Notes under the pieces: generated by a model
Seen by the model: only the letters and a program-made list of their open reading frames with translations
Told to the model about the DNA's origin: nothing
Database searches by the model: none
Program-made: the position numbers and the translations under genes
In this document: piece after piece, positions 1 through 12,611 of the stretch
How positions within the stretch are numbered: the first letter of the stretch is position 1
Layout of the letters: the number at the start of each line of letters is the position of its first letter
Source: Tetmemena sp. SeJ-2015
Lineage: Eukaryota; Ciliophora; Spirotrichea; Sporadotrichida; Oxytrichidae
NCBI GenBank assembly: GCA_027382625.1
Contig: JAJKFJ010021664.1
Location: 1 to 64,000 of the forward strand
DNA length: 64,000 nt
Reading direction: 5' to 3'

Positions 1-2193
1 TAGTTATTTTTTTTCCTTCAAATTTTTAAAATATTAATTAGTTCTATAATAGTGATATTTGTAATATCAGTATTCAAAAAATTAGAAGATTACTCTTAAT
101 TATTAAGAAGAAAGGCTTAGTTATAACTAAAAGTTTATTGAGTGATTGAAGAGGTTTAAATTGTGCAATTTATTTTCTCAAAATTTTATAAATTTTACAC
201 TCTTTAATAGATATCTAACTCGAAGAACTTAAGAGCCTAGTAACGCTTGAGTGGGAACCTCTTGATAAAAGATTTTTAATATTTCGATATTCCAACATAA
301 GTATGAGCTTTTATTGTATCTCTGCTCTTGAGTACAATAAAGATTATCCAAAAGTCTCTTACTATTTTCGATTAACTTTGAATCAATTTAAAATGGTATA
401 TCATTAATTTTAAATGGTACCTTGCATTACACCTTGATTTTTTAATTATAACCAATCTTTGAATTTATATATTTTCTAAACTATAATAACTGTAGTTGTA
501 ATTGCTCTGCTGCTAATGCTACCCATGATATTCAAGGTAAACACTGTGAGGATTAAGGTGCTGTATCTCTTCATTGATATTCCCTATTACACAATTAGTA
601 AGCTTTTATTATTAGTCGTAAGTTTATCCCTCAGGCAAATGTAGAAGATTTGGTGTTGAAATGTGAGGACTTTATCTTTAAAGACGAGGAGGATTAGCAG
701 GATGAAGACATTGAGACAGTTCAAATAGCTAATTATTTATAAATTATAAGTTGTGGTGGATAACTAGGCTGCTCAAAATGTTAGCGAGTATGATCCAACT
801 AAACTGAAGCACCAAAATAGTGCAGTCAGTGGCAAAGGAACGTAGCTCACTCCTAATAGCAATCAAGGTCAGCCTAAGAAGAAGAGGAGCTTAAAATATT
901 AGCTTTTAATTTTTAGTCAGTTGAAGATCCCCAAGAATGCAGCCAGATCCTATACCTCTCTCTATCTCAGATTCTTGGCAATAGGTGTGTTCTTGATAGG
1001 TTATTTCGTCGGCATGTTCGTGGTGTCAGCGCTTTTTATCTACGCAGTTAACCACGAGTCAGCTCAGATGAATTTGCTATACTCTAAGCAATTAAATGTT
1101 TACAATTGCTAGGACAGATAGAGTTCGAACTTGGACTTGCGCAAAACGTGCAAAGGGAATTGATATATGACTCTAGCATGCTAGTTTTCAACTACGATAG
1201 CTACTCTGTGGCCAGGGATTCCCTCAATACCATCCAGCGCCTTACATAGAGATTCCGACAGGAGTAGCTCAATTCTTCCTCAGGCAACTACTCTCCAATT
1301 CATTATTAAATTCATATTAGAATAGGAATCTTATATACTAATATTTAGCGTCATATCTTGACTTATACCAAACAATAACTTAATTATATTATGAGTATTA
1401 TTACCAATTTTATTTTTAAAAAAAAATTACAAAATTTAATTTTTTAGAAAAAAAATAGATATTAAACAAATCTTTGCGATAAGACTTATCTCGACTTAAA
1501 TAAGATACCGTTTCCTTGCGAAAGTTATTTGAATGTAAATATAATTTGTTTTTGCTTTTTTTTAAAGTCTATTCAACAACGCTACAGTTTTAAATAGATA
1601 TCATGCGATTATTATATATTAGTATAGGTAAGAAAAAGTCATGATTTCATTTTATGTTTTGGGGGTTTTTAAATTTTTATTTCCACTTTTAATTTTTTTT
1701 AAAGAAAAATTATAAAATTTTAAATAAAAACAAAATAATTTTATTTAAGAAAAACCCTGCAACTACACTCTTTAGCAGAAGATGTTTAACTCGAATAGGT
1801 TCCTGAATCTTTACCTGATGCAGTACCGATTCATCTAGAGTTCAAGTCGCTACTTATCCTCTGAGTTGCAAGAGCAAGAAAACAAAGACTATAATAGTCT
1901 AGACGCAATAAGACTTGGACTGTTCATCTGTTTCGTCATCTGCATCATTTTCTTCTATCTGGCTGTCTGGCTCCCCTATGTCAACGGACTCACCATTCAA
2001 ATTATACCATTATTAATTTTATAAAGTAGTAATTTGGAGAACTAGAGCCATGCTGACCATCATTCCACTCGATGTCATAAACTTAATCAAATTGAGGATT
2101 TTCAGTTTTTAATAATAATATAGTTTACTGCAAATGCCCAAGATAAGAGAATTCCTTAACTCAGAGAACTTCTTCTCTCGAAAGAGAAAGTGA
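1..2193 (+). CDS. C-terminal part of a multi-pass membrane protein (ciliate PAS/transmembrane family), cut by window edge
   Basis: The reading frame enters from the left and ends at TGA 2191-2193. Coding text begins by about 210. A hydrophobic segment (ALLLMLPMIF) lies near 490-540, a second near 960-1050 and a third near 1915-1980. After it comes the stretch LPYVNG, then QIWRTRAMLTIIPLDVI, which I recognise as typical of large PAS/transmembrane proteins in spirotrichs. The TRAML motif appears only after removing a 31-bp IES with pointer AATT. Further IESs carry pointers TTAGT (595-616) and GCAACTAC (1284-1766). The product is probably a signalling membrane protein, but no PAS domain lies in this window, so the function is inferred from family resemblance only. 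The 5' part should lie upstream of base 1. Confidence 0.6.
595..616. other. IES, pointer TTAGT, 17 bp
   Basis: TTAGT occurs at 595-599 and 612-616. Removing one copy plus the spacer joins the frame so that the protein reads TISRKFIPQANVEDL. Left in place the frame shifts. Confidence 0.75.
1284..1766. other. Large IES, pointer GCAACTAC, 475 bp
   Basis: GCAACTAC occurs at 1284-1291 and 1759-1766. The DNA between is very AT-rich with A/T homopolymers and no sensible coding. Deletion joins SSSGNYT in frame with LQQKMFNSNRF. This is the longest clear IES in the left part of the window, and its 8-bp pointer is among the longest here. Confidence 0.85.
2000..2034. other. IES, pointer AATT, 31 bp
   Basis: AATT occurs at 2000-2003 and 2031-2034. 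Removal turns the text into TIQIWRTRAMLTIIPL, restoring a conserved family motif. No GT...AG boundaries fit, so this is not a spliceosomal intron. Confidence 0.9.
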
Positions 2194-3195
2194 AATCAAA
2201 GTAGAATTAATAATTATCTTCTCATTTTCTATTTATCCTAATTTTTCGATCTTGATTTAATTACTGCAAAGAGTAAAACGATGTATAGGATTTATTTCCA
2301 ACGCCCTTTATTTTTAAAGAATTATTATAATTAATAACTTAAGTTGAGGAGGAGAATTATACAAGAAATATAGGGATTATTTAATAGTTAAAATAAATTT
2401 CGCATTTTTTAAAAATTTAAACTAATATATTTAATTAATGAATTATTCTCAGTTTTAGCAAGTAGCATATATTAAATGTGCGGGAATTTAAAATTCAGTT
2501 TGGGCAGAAAAAAAAAATAGCATTCAATTCAAAATTTTTTTCCGAAATTGATTTTGCTTTCAATCATTTAAAAAAGAAAAAAAGAGGGAATTGACTGATA
2601 TAATTTTAGACATCAAATAAATAGTCTTGAATTTTAAAAAAAATTTTTTAAACCCCTAAGCAAGTGAAGTTCTTCAAATCAGAATCAATCGCAAAGTATT
2701 TAAGTAGCTCAAATGTAGAATGAAATGTATGAAATCCCATTACTAAAAGAGCTTCTTGTCATTTTTAAATTACATTTTTAAAACATTTTTAAACATTATT
2801 TAAAAATTAAATTATTCAAAACAGATTTTTTGTTAAAAAATGGTAAAATATTGGAACTTATATTGCTAGAATACTTTAAACCCAAGAGAACATAAATATT
2901 TTGAGTACTAAACAAATTGACCTTGCAATACTAACTAACTATATTATGTGTTTATAAATTTATTTTTGTTTATAAAAAATTTTAAAGGTTCTTGAAATTA
3001 GGATCATAACTACCTACCTATTCAAACTTAAAGCAAAGCACTCAACTAAAAAAGTCAAACTTACTTAAAAGGTTTAAAAAAATAATCGCTACTAATTACT
3101 TGTTAGAGCTTTTGAAGATCAGAACAACAATTCAGATTCGTTAGATATTTTAAGAACAACTTTTTTCTAATTTAAAATTAAAAGTTCAAAAGAAT
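2194..3195. other. AT-rich intergenic DNA
   Basis: This is the gap between the membrane-protein gene and the polymerase gene. It is very AT-rich with long A and T runs. I see no convincing coding segment, RNA gene or repeat family in it. The last few hundred bases could include 5' coding sequence of the polymerase, since that frame stays open upstream of 3264. Confidence 0.5.
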
Positions 3196-3263
3196 ATGAG
3201 TCAACCAAAAGTCGCACAAGCTCACGGAGCAAGTTTTAAGAACGCGGTGCTTATAACTAAGAG

Positions 3264-6200
3264 ATGCTAGAGGGACTACTCTCATAGGACTCTTCTACAG
3301 CGGATGAGCAAAGGAAAGCCATGGCTAGTCAAGGCTAAGGACAAGTACACTAGTATTAAAATTCCTAGGAATAAGATGAGGATTAAGAAGAAGAGGAAGA
3401 GGGAATGTTTGAATCAGACTTTGGAATTAAGGAGAGAGATGAGGAACTTAAGCAATAGATGCAGTAAGATCATCTATACTACAACTAGAATACTATTGAA
3501 GAAGATGATGCGGAAAATTATGATGAAGAAACTGCTGCTAATAGGGATCAGAAAATGGAGGAAGATGAAGAAATGGACTCTGATAAACTCCTCGAATAGA
3601 ATAGGAAGGAGCTAATGAAAATGGCTCAGTAATACAAGATTCAACACGATAAGAAGGTAATGGCATAGTATATGGCTATGTAAGCTAAACTTGGAGGAGC
3701 CTAAAAATCAGATGCCAAGGGATAAGTTACTACTGGTTAAGGATCTACAGAAAAGACAAGTCAAAGCAAACCAAAATTAAGCTAATGGATAGCATAATGA
3801 GAAATCAAGGCAGACTACAAATATGCAAACACCCCAAAGTGAAATGCAGTTTAATAAAAAGCCTACTCACAATAAAGATCACAGAATGTAAAAGTAAGAA
3901 CAGTAGTCCAAAGGAAATGGACGAGCCAGAGAAGATCAAGAAATGCAAAATGAATAGACTGAAGACGGCACAGATGAAACTGCTTAAGATGACCAGGGCT
4001 TAAATCAAATAAATGGGGGAGATTACTAAGACGATAGAATTGATATTTTGGCCGAGGAGGCTGAAGATGAAACTCTTTAGAAAAAGTTCGGAAATCATAG
4101 AGATTCTGATGAACCTGTGAGTTCTTAGCTTAGAGATAAAGATTGCTTGATGGCTGGAAAGCTTTAACACTCTGCTGAGAAATATGACGATCCAGAGGCT
4201 TAGTATTATCTAAGTGTTCATAAAGCTGGTATGCAGAACTGCAACAAAGAGTATGTCAATAAAGTCATCTAGGAATCTTCTCGCACCTCTGAATTTTATA
4301 GATCAGAGGAGAAGAAACTGAGGGAAGTCTAGGAAAGATGCAAGAGATACCAGGAAAAGGTAGAGCAAATTAAGAAGGACTAAACTCAATATGAGAGAAT
4401 GATAATTGAGGTTCGAAGAAGAACTGAGATGCTGAAGAAGGAGAGAAGCTTAAAAAGAACTTGGATTCATGTTGATATGGATGCTTTTTATGCAGCTGTT
4501 GAAATAAGAGATGATCCTTCTCTTAAAGATGTACCTATAGCTGTGGGTCAGAAGAATATGATAATGACTACTAACTATGTTGCCCGTAACTTTGGTGTCA
4601 GATCTGGTGTTCCTGCCTTTATAGGAAAGAAGCTCTGTCCAGATTTGAGGATCATTAAGCCCAACTTCGATAAGTACAGAGCTGCATCTGATGAGTTCAA
4701 AAACGTTTTGAAAGTATATGATGAAGATCTAGAAGCAATAGGGCTAGATGAAGTGAATATGGATGTAACTGAGTATCTTTTAAAGGCTAAGCTTGATAAT
4801 AAAGAGGGAAGAATCTCGCTAGCTGCAAAGATAAGGAGTCAGATCTTTGAAGATTACAAAGATGACAGCTAGTTGTGGCATCGCTTGCAATAAAATGCTT
4901 GCTAAGATCTGTTCCGACATGCAAAAGCCTGATGGGCAAACTTATCTTCACAATAGTGAAAAGGAGGTGCTTGAATTTATGAAGGATCTCCCTGTTAGGA
5001 AACTAGTAGGAGTGGGTAAAGTAAATGAGCAAATACTTTTAGGCATGGGAATAAAAACCTGCAGTGATGTTTTAGACAAAGCAGTTGATATTTACATAAA
5101 CTTTACTGAAAATGCTTTTGACTTTCTTGGTAAAGTCAGCTATTGGTATTGCCAGAAATACCCATGAGGAAACCAGCATCAAGAAAAGTCTAAATGTGTC
5201 CTCTACTTTTTAGCCTATTTAAGAGTTTGAAGCTATACTATAGAAGCTAGAAGAGCTTTGTGAGGAACTTTAGCAAAGAGCAGCTCATGAAAAACTCAGT
5301 GGAAGAACTTTGACTCTTGAATTCAAAAACGAGAAGTTTAAAATCAAGTAGAGATCTTACACTTAGAATTAGTTTATCTGGAGGAAGGACGACCTGATGA
5401 TAATAGCCGTCAATCTTTTAAAGGATGCCTGGCCCTTAGAACCTACTAGATCTATCAGTGTCAAGCTTTTAAATTTGAAGAATGATAAAGGCCAGTATAG
5501 CATTAGTGCCACTGAGGTAAATTAAATAACTGGAGGTAGGACTAAACTAGGAGGTACACCTAAGGAAAATCAGCCTAAGCCTTTCAAGGCTACTGTAGTT
5601 TAGCAAGGAGACGGCGGCTTCTAGAAGATTATTCATCATAAGTTACCAAGTATCTATGAAGCAGAAATGCAGTAAGCTGATTTTAAAAAGAGGAAGCAGA
5701 AGCAATTTTGGGTGGATAGGTACAAGTACAAAGAGGCTTTGAATGCCAAGTATAACGCCCTAGATATGGCGTAGTAAGCTCAGCCTGCAAGAGCTCATAG
5801 TGAGAGCATCCTAAAGACCAAGACAAGTGGAGTATATATACCCTACAGGAAGGGCTTCATTAAAAAGTGGACACCAATCAACTACAAAAACCTTGAAGCC
5901 AAAGCCCTGTAGAAGACTCCTCAACCTCCTAAAGAAAAAGAAGTAGTGGTCGAAAAGAAAGAGGATAAACCTCCTGAAGAGTACAAGGATAAGTATAGAA
6001 GCACATGGATGCGCCAGTAGAGATTCTATGGCAAGTATAGGCATCTAAATTATCCAAATGGCTATAAAAGAAATTATCAAGCAGAAAAAGATAAAGCTGC
6101 AGCTACTGCTGCTTCTTCTAATTAGGAAGGTGGAGGAGGCGAACATTAGTAATAGTAATAATAGCAGCAATAACCATCTACAGAGACAGCAGTAAGCAAT

Positions 6201-6662
6201 CAACCAGAACCTATAGCACCTCCTAAATACTACAACCAGTATTCTTACCATTACAAGTAGCCTCAAGTCTAAGCTCCTATTCCTGCACCAATTACTAATC
6301 CTACTCCTCCTTCTGTTCCTAGAACTGCCGTGGCTGCATAGTAAGAAGCCTTGCAGTAAAAGATCCAGCAGCAGTTCAAAACTAGCTCTCATCATCACAC
6401 AAGCTCAACATTTACTGAACTTAAAGCTTACAAAAACTTCTATAAAAACAATAAAGTTTATCACACTAAGTTTAAGAACTCGTTTGAAAACGCTGCAGTG
6501 GCTAAGGGTAGATACTACAATAACTCTTATAATAATAATAACAACAATAATGGCTAAAGTAATAATCATCCCTAAGTCAGTGAGGTTAAAAAGAGTTGCT
6601 AAGCAAGATTTAAAAGGCTTCATTAAAACAAATGCAGCAAGCAGTAATTCATGAACCAATGA
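3264..6662 (+). CDS. POLK: DNA polymerase kappa (Y-family translesion polymerase)
   Basis: A Y-family polymerase for DNA synthesis across damaged bases in the nucleus. An acidic Q/E-rich N-terminal extension (about 3264-4150) precedes the kappa-type N-clasp (MAGKLQHSAEKYDDPEAQYY, near 4150-4200) and helices. The catalytic core starts near 4465 with VDMDAFYAAVE, then NYVARNFGVRSGVPAFIGKK and LDEVNMDVTE carrying the acidic metal ligands. TASCGIACNKMLAKICSD (about 4865) and DLPVRKLVGVGKV (about 4985) follow, then the little-finger region to about 5520 and a Q/P-rich tail to TGA 6660-6662. The frame breaks at about 3765, 4845 and 5120. At the last two, homologues align without gaps if one base is dropped; pointer-type micro-IESs of 7-10 bp are an alternative. 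The start is uncertain: 3196 and 3264 are candidates. Confidence 0.88.
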
Positions 6663-6780
6663 TGACGACAACCTTATCCAGCTATAAATACTAAATATAT
6701 GCTCTAATCTTAATTTCTTAAGTTTCATTAAAATGTATCTTATAAGTTGATTATAATTTGAAGCAATAATTTTTTATGAA

Positions 6781-8856
6781 ATGAACGAGGATCTCAGAGC
6801 AATTAGAACAGCCATTGAAATTCATGACTATGATTCCCTCCCTCAAACTAAACAATAAGTGCAATAAGAGAATTAAGGCTATAAATAGACAGCTTCCACA
6901 ATAAATTAAGAACTTAATGAGTCTGAACTGGGTGAGGATTTGGAAAATGGTTTGGATGAAGGCTCGAGTAGGTCCAATACCTAAAGTTTTCAAGATGATT
7001 TGGTTCAATATTTTTTTTTGTGTATGAGAACTTTGGATATCAATAGAATTAAACTCTTGTGAATTAGGCTAAATCCAAATTAAAACGAATTGTAAACGGA
7101 TCTGTCTAATTTGTTTCTGCAACAACTCATAAATTGAAGAGATTATTCCTTCCAGTATGGAAAGCTTTAAAAGTCGTTGGGTAATACTTCATCATAGGCT
7201 AATATCTCATCATTAGTGAACAATTTATAAATTATAGTTAAAGCATATCGAGAAAAAAAATGGATTAATTTAGATTAATCCATAATTTAAATAAGTCTTG
7301 ACATTCGAAATAGAAGTATGATTTGTTAAATGAGAGTATCTCTTTTAAGAAATATTGTTTTTACTATTTTAGATTAAAAAATTTTGCTAAATAAAATGTT
7401 CAAAAGATTTATGAATTATAAAAATGATTTCCTCTTCAATAATGAAAAACTTAACCAACTAATTATCGTATTTTAATTAAACTATATTGATAATTAATTT
7501 ACTATTGGTAAATTGATGGTAAGATGATTTGAATGATAATTATGTTAGGGTGCATTTTTAGTGAGCTCAGTGGTGTCATTTGTGCTTGTAGCTAGTTCAA
7601 AAGGCAAATCCTAAATATACGTGCTTTGCCTATGGCTATTTTTAATGTTCTACTTCTTGTTCCTCCACATGATGGTTAAAGACCTTCTCCCTTCTGTAAG
7701 CTTTCAACTTTCTTAAAATCAATCTACTTTTAGTATATGGAAAGCGAAATCTGGAAGCCCCAGGTGATAAGAACTTCCTGGTTAAATTCGTGTCCTAAAG
7801 ATGCATCAAAGCTCTACAGAACGAGAGCACTAAATTAAACTCATAACTTTATTTTTATAAGAGAGTGCATCTGCTCAATAATTAGTTTGAGTAGCTGCAA
7901 ACCTTATTGTCTCGGAGATAAATAAATTCAATCGACTATGTGTTGAGACTAAACGTGCTGGTTATACAATTCCTGACGCAAGAGTATCAACCGCACATGA
8001 ATGCTGTTATCAAATACCACAGGAGGGAAATGAGAGACAGAGTTAATCTCTTGTAATAAAGAAATCGAGACAGAAGGCAAGCCAGGAATTAATTGCATAT
8101 ATAATTTATATCTTAAATAACGATAGTTTCCAGTAGTGGAGCAAAGAGACTTGCAAAGTTAAGATGCAGATTTCTTAGGACTGGAGAGTTCTCTGGCCTC
8201 TGGAAACGCAGTGTAGGAATACATTCTATTCGGGAGACCTCTATCTCAACCTTAGGAGGATGGAAGGGCTCGAGAGAATGGATTAAGTGTAGATGATTAG
8301 GACTTACTCTATGATACAAGGATTCTGGCTCAGATAATGATGAGAATGGGAAGCTAAGTTAGACTTTCCAACAATATTATTGCAAGAATAGAAAATTTGA
8401 TGTTTTATTTATTTATGAATTGTTTGTAAATAAGATGCTTATCGAAATCAACTATTTAAATAGATAAACTTATGATTCTAGAGAACTACTCATTTTTAAT
8501 TGTTAAAGAAGGTTGTAATTTAGTTGTGGACTGGTTTCAATTTTAATTTAAGTGATAATGTTCGGTCAATGCGAGAAGCACAACAACAAAGAAGAAGCAG
8601 AGACAACTAAAATTACGAACGAGAAGGGCTCTCCTCAATTGAGATGCTCAGACTAGGTTAATAAACTTACAAGAAGCCTAGCAACTAAACAGAACAAGAT
8701 TCGTGCTGCGTGTGTCTTGATTACTTGTAGGACGATCAACTAATCCGCAAACTAAGCTGCAACCACATATTCCACAAGCAGTGCATTGATAAATGGCTGG
8801 TGAGGTGTGGCTCTTGCCCCCTTTGTAAACATGACCTAGCAATTAATGATTCGTGA
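6781..8856 (+). CDS. Membrane-anchored RING-H2 protein (probable E3 ubiquitin ligase)
   Basis: It starts [18 protein letters not shown] at 6781 and ends at TGA 8854-8856. A polar N-terminal part is followed by two hydrophobic segments near 7560-7680 ([13 protein letters not shown] and [17 protein letters not shown]). Basic and Q-rich text comes next ([10 protein letters not shown] near 8060), then an acidic linker. The C-terminus is a RING-H2 finger at about 8700-8845: [35 protein letters not shown], with C-x2-C, C-x-H-x2-H-x2-C and C-x2-C spacing. It would bind zinc and recruit an E2 at a membrane; substrates are unknown. Clear IESs have pointers GAATTA (7046) and GTA (7696). The stretch 8400-8550 is AT-rich and probably another IES. 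Confidence 0.78.
7046..7066. other. IES, pointer GAATTA, 15 bp
   Basis: GAATTA occurs at 7046-7051 and 7061-7066. The insertion holds an in-frame TGA (LLstop). Removing 15 bp keeps the frame and gives DINRIRLNPNQNELQTDLSN. Confidence 0.75.
7696..7735. other. IES, pointer GTA, 37 bp
   Basis: GTA occurs at 7696-7698 and 7733-7735. It looks like an intron (GTAAG...TTTTAG), but intron removal (38 nt) gives the wrong frame. Removing 37 bp between the GTA copies joins [19 protein letters not shown] in frame. Confidence 0.65.
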
Positions 8857-8933
8857 TTTCATTATTCATTTTCATTCATAGCAATTCTCTTCAATGAGCA
8901 TAGTCTATGATTAAATTATACAAAATACAAGCA

Positions 8934-10716
8934 ATGGATTAAGACAAGAGCGATTTACAAACTCTAAAAGACAAGATAAACTTCTATCTTAAATTAATTA
9001 GAGTTAAATTCTAATTTACTCATAAAATTCTTTATACCTAATTAAAATGAGAAGATTAAGAAATTGCAGGAATTTATAAAAATATTCTTTATTCTAATTA
9101 AATAAGAGTGATTTATTTTTGCTATTGTAGGTTTATCTAAGAACCCCTATCATTTCTATTTCTTAGTTATTAAAAAGGATAAAGAGCAGCTAATTAAAGA
9201 CCTCACACTCCTCAAATAAAATCCATAGGGCAGTGGTCTCTTAAACCAGATTGTAAACTAGCCAGGAAGAGCTAACTTCAATCTTTTGACCTTCACAGCC
9301 AATCTCGCTGCTCAAAACTATCATGCCTTTGGAAAACCAATTTTAGAGCCACTTGTTCTCACCCTCAATGACTTTAATTTACTGACTTAGATAGACAAAA
9401 GAGGATTGACAGTTTTCGATGAAGCTATACTTTCCAAAAACTTTTGACTTATGTGAATTATTTATCTTTAACGAGCAGATTATAAAGTTCCTGTACACAA
9501 CTTACAGCAAATTCTACTTCGAGACCTTAAATTAGCGTGTCAAAGATCAGAGTGAGAAGCTTAAATCTTTGCCTGACTTTCAGATGAACGTGTCCTGGGA
9601 AATTATCTCAAGTATAGTTCCCTTCATAGAAAAACTTATTCCTCACGACACCATGACTCTTACTAAGATAGGAGGCAACTTCAGATTAGATTTCAAAAAT
9701 ATCAAGCAGTTACAAAAAGCAAAAATATACATCTTCTCTTTATTTATATAAGTCTGGCACACCCAAAGATTCTCAAAAGCAGAGCAACCCTTTTAAGCAG
9801 AACTTCAGTTTCATGCTGAAGGATTAATCAAATGAAACGTCGCAAGGATAGTAAGTGTCAAATGGAGTAATTCTAATGGACTGGGACGAGGGCATTTACA
9901 CCTACCTCGATGCACCGATTACAGACAGCACCAAAGATCATGAGGATGAATTCAAGATCATGGTTGAAAGAACCACTGCATACAAAAGATACATATGCAA
10001 CTCTATTTTCCAAGTTTAATCAGAGACCAAACCAGTCTATAGCTTATTGGGAAAGCCTAAGAAGTCAAAGATTGAAGGTCAAATGTGTGAAGAATTAAGC
10101 TACAACCACAAAATAAGCATGAACAAAGAATTCATAGGAGAGGTAAGCGACCAAGAAAAAAGAGATCAACAAGTCTCACTCTTTCTTATATCTATCTATT
10201 CATTTATATACTCTAAGTTGAAGAAAATAATATCAAAGATTACCAACCATTGAGAAGCTAGCATCAAGCTAATTTAGAAACAAGCATTTGGATAGCTAGA
10301 GGCTTTCCTCTCAAGTTTTCAGACTTTGGGTAATTGATAGAGTCAGTCCTAGGCTTAACTCCCGATCCTGTGTCTTAAAATATTCTGAGAGTTGTCAATC
10401 AACAACTGGAACGCTATAATGAGTGTGAGGGTTCTCCTTTTCCCTTTATCATTAGAGTTCACCTTTTCTTTTAAGAAATGTTTAATATGATATATGATAT
10501 TTCTATACACTGATGCTCTAGATAAAGTTCACTAATGTTCAATTACTGCACCAAAATGCTATCAAAATTCAGAAGATGGACAAGCTATTTGACATTCCTA
10601 AGTAGTTTAAGCTGTAGTCTAGAGTTCAACTGTTAAAGAGGTTCGATGAGAGCGGCTTCAAGGGAAGCATGTTTGAGAAATTCAAATAAAAATACCAAGG
10701 GATTTACAAATTATGA
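8934..10716 (+). CDS. ANKRD13-like protein with GPCR-chaperone domain
   Basis: It starts MDQDKSDLQTLKDKINFYLK at 8934 and ends KQKYQGIYKL then TGA 10714-10716. Ankyrin-like text (NLLTQIDKRGLTVFDEAIL) lies near 9370-9430. The segment PDFQMNVSWEIISSIVPFIE at about 9575, followed by KLIPHDTMTLTKIGGNFRLD, matches the start of the ANKRD13 GPCR-chaperone domain. Later pieces are MDWDEGIYTYLDAP (about 9875) and FPLKFSDFGQLIESVLGL (about 10305). ANKRD13 proteins bind ubiquitinated membrane cargo at endosomes or the ER. That role is known for animal relatives and only inferred here. A frame break near 9445 (AAAAACTTTTGAC) needs one T dropped to read SKNFDLCELFIF. AT-rich stretches at 9000-9130 and about 10455-10525 look like IESs. 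Confidence 0.75.
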
Positions 10717-11171
10717 TTTCCTAATGTAATCTGTATATCAAATTAAGTAGATAAGCAAGACAGATTATTAAGGTATAAATTAAATGAATCACTCTTGAAT
10801 ATAACTTGTCGAAAAGTCTTCGAAGATATTATTGATTTATAAATATATGTTTTAAATAGGGATGTACAAAAATATTAAAACTTTGAACTGAATAAAATCA
10901 TTTAATTCATTAAATTATTAGCTTATGAATCCCTAATCAATCATTTCTCTTAAAAGGAGGCTATTATCAGTTACAGAATTTAACCCTAATTAACAATATC
11001 ACTGCTTAATCATTTAAATAAAGTTGGATCATTAAAATATTTATTTTTTTCCAAATTCTTGTTTTTCTGATGTATTTTTGCTGATTATTACTCAATCAAA
11101 TAATTATAGGATAACTTTTTGTTGATGTTGAAAAAACTGTTAAAATATTTATAATAGATAATTTTATATAG
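10717..11171. other. AT-rich intergenic DNA between convergent genes
   Basis: This is the gap between the ANKRD13-like gene and the 3' end of the kinase gene on the other strand. It is strongly AT-rich. The kinase frame stays open into it on the minus strand, so the kinase 3' end is not fixed. Nothing else is recognisable. Confidence 0.4.
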
Positions 11172-12427
<1,256 letters not shown>

Positions 12428-12611
12428 AATTGAAATATAATCACAATTTTTAAATCATATTAAAGCTATTAGGTAAAAGAAAATAAGACAAATTTTGAAA
12501 AATAAAAAACTAAGAATAAATTTTTTAAAGGAAAGAAGAAATATAATTGAGTCTTCGAGCATTGAATTCGCTAACTCTATGATTAGAGTTGACAAGGCCT
12601 CCTCCAAAAGA

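Noticed and set aside
6045..7008. Minus-strand hydrophobic ORFs rich in Leu and Ile
   Set aside because: They are antisense shadows of the Q/N-rich tail of polymerase kappa and the start of the RING-H2 gene.
9430..9470. Programmed +1 frameshift at TTT-TGA in the ANKRD13-like gene
   Set aside because: The site resembles known +1 shift contexts, but similar one-base breaks elsewhere (for example VYALK in the kinase) are not at stop codons. An extra base in an A/T run explains all of them more simply.
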